Shown here: piece by piece, positions 21,759 to 26,321 of the stretch
Position numbering within the stretch: the first letter of the stretch is position 1
Layout of the letters: every line of letters begins with the position of its first letter
Origin: Acidobacteriota bacterium
GTDB lineage: Bacteria > Acidobacteriota > Terriglobia > Terriglobales > Acidobacteriaceae
Assembly: GCA_003225595.1 (NCBI GenBank)
Contig: QIAR01000149.1
Span: 1-26,321, forward strand
DNA length: 26,321 nucleotides
Reading direction: 5' to 3'
Made by a program: the position numbers and the translations under genes
Notes under the pieces: model-generated
Seen by the model: only the letters and a program-made list of their open reading frames with translations
The model's database searches: none
What the model was told of the DNA's origin: nothing

Positions 21759-21760
<2 letters not shown>
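21729..21760 (-). repeat. Heptamer array, AGCTCTC type, opposite strand
   Basis: On the minus strand AGCTCTC, AGCCATC, AGCTCTC, AGGTTTC in 7-base register. It touches the rpsJ stop codon at 21759-21761 and lies about 42 bases upstream of rplC. Unlike most copies it does not read GAG on the coding strand. Confidence 0.7.
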
Positions 21761-22088
<328 letters not shown>

Positions 22089-22104
22089 GTTTGGCTCTCT
22101 AACC

Positions 22105-22125
22105 CCTCCCGGCTCATCCGGGAGG
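22105..22125. promoter_or_regulatory. Hairpin before rpsJ (possible leader structure)
   Basis: CCTCCCGG and CCGGGAGG pair over 8 bases around CTCAT, ending about 17 bases from the rpsJ GTG. The purine-rich GGGAGG, which could pair with the 16S anti-Shine-Dalgarno, lies in the stem. It could control rpsJ translation, or it may be another dispersed repeat. No U-run makes it a terminator. Confidence 0.45.
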
Positions 22126-22167
22126 AAAGATCTGGCGGCAAGCTGCAGGCCGCTGACTGTTTGTGTG

Positions 22168-22187
22168 CGCGGGCGCCCTCGCCCGCG
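22168..22187. repeat. Palindrome CGCGGGCG-CCCT-CGCCCGCG
   Basis: A perfect 8-base stem with a 4-base loop in the tuf-rpsJ gap. It resembles GCGGGCA-TCT-TGCCCGC at 23619. Confidence 0.75.
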
Positions 22188-22285
22188 AAATTGGGGCCGA
22201 CTTCCACATACGCGACTTACGAATCTTCCGATCGTAATCGCTTATTTCCGCTGCAACGCGGACCGGAGTGTCCGCGCCACACTTC

Positions 22286-23473
<1,188 letters not shown>

Positions 23474-23528
23474 TTCCTAGCTCCGTGCCTATTTTCTTCA
23501 AACCTGGGGGCCATAAAGCCCGAAACAT

Positions 23529-23640
23529 TTGTGTCGTCCCTCTACGGGACTCGGTCCGACTTTTCTGTCTCACCAGCGCCTGCGCGCTGGGCTAACGAAT
23601 GCCGCCCTACGGGGCTGTGCGGGCATCTTGCCCGCTACCG
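23529..23640. repeat. Composite intergenic repeat between fusA and tuf
   Basis: Several small palindromic modules follow one another: TGTCGTCCCTCTACGGGACTC, AGCGCCTGCGCGCTGGGCTAAC, GCCGCCCTACGGGGC, and GCGGGCA-TCT-TGCCCGC (23619-23635). The first module resembles 17844-17872. The layout is typical of dispersed extragenic elements; no coding sequence is seen here. Confidence 0.65.
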
Positions 23641-23674
23641 AGCCGACGAGCCGCCACACCACTGCCCTACCGCA

Positions 23675-25768
23675 CTACCTGCCCACCGTCTTCCCCTGCA
23701 CCCGCGCAATGATCTCTTCCGACACCGAGCGCGGGGCCTCTTCATAACGCGCGAAGTGCATAGAGTAGGTTGCGCGTCCCTGTGTGCTCGAGCGCATGTG
23801 CGTCGCGTAACCGAACATCTCCGCTAGTGGAACGATGGCCTTGACAACCTGCGATCCTGCCCGGTGCTCCATCCCCTCGATGCGTCCACGACGTGAGCTG
23901 AGATCGCCCATGATCGCGCCCGCGAAATCCTCTGGAACGACGACCTCTACCGACATGACTGGCTCGAGCAGCACAGGGCTGGCCCTGCGCGCGGCTTCCT
24001 TGAACGCCATCGAGCCCGCGATCTTGAATGCCATTTCGCTCGAGTCGACCTCGTGATAGCTGCCATCGTAAAGCGTGACCTTGATGTCCACCATTTCATA
24101 ACCGGCGAGGATGCCGCCTTCCATGGCTTCCTTGATGCCCTGCTCGACTGGCTTGATGTACTCCTTGGGCACGACGCCGCCTACGATTTTGTTGACGAAC
24201 TCGAAACCCTTGCCTGGTGGCTGCGGCTCGACCCGGACCTTAACGTGCCCGTACTGGCCGCGGCCGCCAGTCTGGCGGATGAACTTGCCTTCGGCTTCCG
24301 CTGCCTTGCGGATGGTCTCGCGATAGGCCACCTGCGGCTTTCCAACGTTCGCCTCGACAGAAAATTCGCGCATCATGCGATCGACGAGGATCTCCAAGTG
24401 CAGCTCACCCATGCCGCTGATGATGGTCTGGCCACTGTCGGGATCGGTGTGAACCTTGAATGTGGGATCTTCCTGAGCCAGTTTGGAAAGAGCTAGGCCC
24501 ATCTTTTCCTGATCGCCCTTGGTCTTAGGCTCGACGGCGACGGAGATCACAGGCGCCGGGAATTCAATTGATTCCAGGAAGATGGGATGCTTCTCGTCGC
24601 AGATGGTATCGCCGGTGGTCACATTGCGCAAACCGACACAGGCGCAAATGTCGCCTGCATAGATTTCGCTGATCTCCTCCCGCTTGTTGGCGTGCATCTG
24701 GAGCAGGCGCCCGATGCGTTCGGTTCGCCGCCTACCGGGGTTATAGACCGAGTCGCCGGTCTTAAGCTGTCCGGAGTAGATGCGAATAAACGTCAATTGG
24801 CCCACATACGGGTCGGTCATGATCTTAAAGGCAAGAGCCGAGAAAGGTTCTTTGTCGTCGGCTTTGCGCTCAACCGTTTCGTTGGTATCGGGGTCGGTTC
24901 CCTTCACCGGCGGAATGTCATTCGGCGAGGGCAGGAAGTCGACGACTGCATCGAGCAGCGGCTGCACCCCTTTATTCTTGAATGCCGAGCCACAGATAAC
25001 CGGGAAGAGTTTCAGCGCGATGACGCTCTTGCGCAGGGAAGCTTTCAGTCCTTCGGGCGAGATGGTCTCGCCTTCCATGTACTTGTGCAGAAGGTCGTCA
25101 TCGTTCTCGACGATGGTTTCGACCATCTGATTGTGGAATGCGGTGGCCTTTTTCTTCAGCCCTTCCGGAATCTCTTCGGTGACGTACTCAGCGCCGAGGG
25201 TCTCATCATTCCAGATGACTGCCTTCATCTGGAACAGGTCGATAACGCCTTTGAACTTGTCTTCCTGGCCGATGGGGAGTTGGATGGCGACGGGGCGGGC
25301 GTTGAGGCGCTTGCGGATGGTATCGATGGCATGTTCGAAATCAGCACCCATCTTGTCCATCTTGTTGATGAAGCAAATCCGCGGGACTTCGTACTTGTCG
25401 GCTTGGCGCCACACGGTTTCCGATTGCGGCTCGACGCCGTGGACGGCGTCAAAAACGGCGCAGGCACCGTCGAGCACACGCAGCGAGCGCTCGACCTCCG
25501 CGGTGAAGTCAACGTGACCGGGGGTATCGATGATATTGATGCGGAAATCGCGCCAGAAACACGTGGTAGCAGCGGAGGTGATGGTGATTCCACGCTCCTG
25601 CTCCTGCTCCATCCAGTCCATGGTCGCAGTGCCTTCGTGGACCTCTCCGATGCGGTGCGTTCTTCCCGTATAGAAGAGAATGCGCTCCGTCGTAGTGGTC
25701 TTACCGGCATCGATATGGGCCATGATGCCGATGTTCCTGCAACGCTCTACTGGGACCTGTCTAGGCAC
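23675..25768 (-). CDS. fusA: Elongation factor G
   Basis: EF-G drives translocation and, with RRF, ribosome recycling. It has 697 residues with the start chosen here. G motifs are AHIDAGKTT at 17-25, DTPGH at 81-85 and NKMD at 135-138. Domain IV shows RQTGGRGQYGHVKVRVEP and GGVVPKEYIKPVEQGIKEAMEGG. I start at GTG 25768 (MPRQVPVERCRN), which aligns with the family. The open frame runs to a TTG at 25837, but the extra residues are encoded by a palindromic repeat (25803-25824). The ribosome-binding site is weak. It lies between rpsG and tuf, the str-operon order. Confidence 0.97.
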   Translation of the reverse strand: MPRQVPVERCRNIGIMAHIDAGKTTTTERILFYTGRTHRIGEVHEGTATMDWMEQEQERGITITSAATTCFWRDFRINIIDTPGHVDFTAEVERSLRVLDGACAVFDAVHGVEPQSETVWRQADKYEVPRICFINKMDKMGADFEHAIDTIRKRLNARPVAIQLPIGQEDKFKGVIDLFQMKAVIWNDETLGAEYVTEEIPEGLKKKATAFHNQMVETIVENDDDLLHKYMEGETISPEGLKASLRKSVIALKLFPVICGSAFKNKGVQPLLDAVVDFLPSPNDIPPVKGTDPDTNETVERKADDKEPFSALAFKIMTDPYVGQLTFIRIYSGQLKTGDSVYNPGRRRTERIGRLLQMHANKREEISEIYAGDICACVGLRNVTTGDTICDEKHPIFLESIEFPAPVISVAVEPKTKGDQEKMGLALSKLAQEDPTFKVHTDPDSGQTIISGMGELHLEILVDRMMREFSVEANVGKPQVAYRETIRKAAEAEGKFIRQTGGRGQYGHVKVRVEPQPPGKGFEFVNKIVGGVVPKEYIKPVEQGIKEAMEGGILAGYEMVDIKVTLYDGSYHEVDSSEMAFKIAGSMAFKEAARRASPVLLEPVMSVEVVVPEDFAGAIMGDLSSRRGRIEGMEHRAGSQVVKAIVPLAEMFGYATHMRSSTQGRATYSMHFARYEEAPRSVSEEIIARVQGKTVGR

Positions 25769-25802
25769 TGTCTTTGCTTTCTTACTTCTGGAACTGATTC
25801 CT

Positions 25803-25824
25803 GAGACGTAGCAAGCTGCGTCTC
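25803..25824. repeat. GAGACG palindrome, copy 1
   Basis: GAGACGTAGC and GCTGCGTCTC pair over 10 bases with one G-T pair, around AA. It is the same element as 17107, in the fusA-rpsG gap. Confidence 0.8.
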
Positions 25825-25846
25825 TACCCGTTCTCAATCTCTCGTA

Positions 25847-25868
25847 GAGACGCCATTCGTTGCGTCTC
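25847..25868. repeat. GAGACGC palindrome, copy 2
   Basis: GAGACGC and GCGTCTC pair over 7 bases around CATTCGTT. It is a second tandem copy, 22 bases from the first, ending 13 bases from the rpsG stop. Confidence 0.75.
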
Positions 25869-25881
25869 CAAAATCACATCC

Positions 25882-26321
25882 TTACCAGCGATAGTGCGCA
25901 AAGGCTTTGTTGGCCTCAGCCATGCGGTGAACGTCTTCCTTCTTCTTGATCGCGGCGCCGCGGTTGTTAGCAGCGTCGAGCAATTCATTGCTGAGCTTGT
26001 CGATCATGCCTTTCTCGCCGCGTCCCCGGGAGTAGATGATGATCCAGCGGATCGCGAGCGAAGTGCGCCGCTCGGGATTCACCTCGACGGGCACCTGATA
26101 GTTGGCGCCGCCGACGCGACGAGTTTTGACTTCGAGCAGCGGCTTGCAGTTCTCCACCGCTTTCTTGAACAGCTTCAGCGGTTCGTCGCCCCCCTTCTGC
26201 TGTAGTTTCGAGAGTGCCTCGTAGAAGATGGTCTGAGCGGTCGACTTCTTGCCCTGCCACATCATCGAGTTGACAAACTTGGTCACCAGGTCCGAGCCGT
26301 AAACCGGATCGGCTTCTACCG
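25882..26321 (-). CDS. rpsG: 30S ribosomal protein S7 (uS7), 5' end outside window
   Basis: uS7 starts 30S head assembly and contacts E-site tRNA. The frame is open to the right edge: upstream of TKFVNSMMWQGKKSTAQ the codons read VEADPVYGSDLV, so the GTG at 26286 is internal and about ten N-terminal residues are missing. Visible landmarks are FYEALSKLQQKGGDEPLKLFKKAVENCKPLLEV, RRVGGANYQVPVEVNPERR, RGEKGMIDKLSNELLDAANNRGAAIKKKEDVHRMAEANKAFAHYRW (seen as KKKEDVHRMAEANKAFAHYRW minus its first residue). It would follow rpsL in the str operon, which lies beyond the window. Confidence 0.97.
   Translation of the reverse strand, partial: VEADPVYGSDLVTKFVNSMMWQGKKSTAQTIFYEALSKLQQKGGDEPLKLFKKAVENCKPLLEVKTRRVGGANYQVPVEVNPERRTSLAIRWIIIYSRGRGEKGMIDKLSNELLDAANNRGAAIKKKEDVHRMAEANKAFAHYRW

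Noticed and set aside
24587..25804. Plus-strand open frame of 405 codons opposite fusA
   Set aside because: Antisense shadow of a highly conserved gene.
25769..25837. Longer EF-G start at TTG 25837
   Set aside because: The extra 23 codons are encoded partly by a palindromic repeat and do not match the EF-G family; GTG 25768 does.

Overview
The window is a bacterial chromosome segment of moderately high GC. Its right-hand 23 kb is one long run of translation and transcription genes on the minus strand, from rpsG (cut by the right edge) to rplQ. Read in the direction of transcription (right to left) the order is rpsG-fusA-tuf-rpsJ-rplC-rplD-rplW-rplB-rpsS-rplV-rpsC-rplP-rpmC-rpsQ-rplN-rplX-rplE-rpsN-rpsH-rplF-rplR-rpsE-rpmD-rplO-secY-adk-map-infA-rpmJ-rpsM-rpsK-rpsD-rpoA-rplQ. 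This is the classical str, S10, spc and alpha operons joined end to end. The protein sequences and the kinds of intergenic repeat are most reminiscent of Acidobacteriota (Terriglobia/Koribacter-like); this is an inference from recognition, not a computed placement.

The left 3.3 kb is ordinary flank. It holds the 3' half of guaB (IMP dehydrogenase) and a small VanZ-like membrane protein on the plus strand. Facing them on the minus strand are an MFS transporter and an unrecognised single-pass membrane protein that lies just beyond rplQ.

The genes form one functional unit. They encode ribosomal proteins of both subunits, elongation factors EF-Tu and EF-G, initiation factor IF-1, the RNA polymerase alpha subunit, the SecY translocon channel, methionine aminopeptidase for nascent-chain trimming, and adenylate kinase. 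Starts are often non-ATG: TTG for rpsD, rpsN and the VanZ-like gene, GTG for rpsJ and fusA. Several proteins keep Cys-rich, probably zinc-binding forms (uS4, uS14, uL24, bL36, Adk). Many carry terminal extensions (uL3, uL4, uL5, uS17, uS19, uL22, bL17).

The unusual part is the spacing. Ribosomal genes that are usually packed within tens of bases are here often separated by 70-250 bases, and those gaps are filled with short repeats. The most striking are arrays of a degenerate 7-base unit (AGTTCTC, AGCTCTC, AGTCGTC or TGGCCAG type). In nine cases the array ends 3-10 bases before a start codon, where the Shine-Dalgarno sequence should be. A second class is hairpins with a TAAA loop and co-varying arms; others include GAGACGCA/TGCGTCTC palindromes. 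A 19-base direct repeat duplicates the ribosome-binding site and start of infA. No tRNA, rRNA, CRISPR, insertion sequence or phage gene was seen, and no new defence or metabolic system. No gene-free gap exceeds 300 bases.
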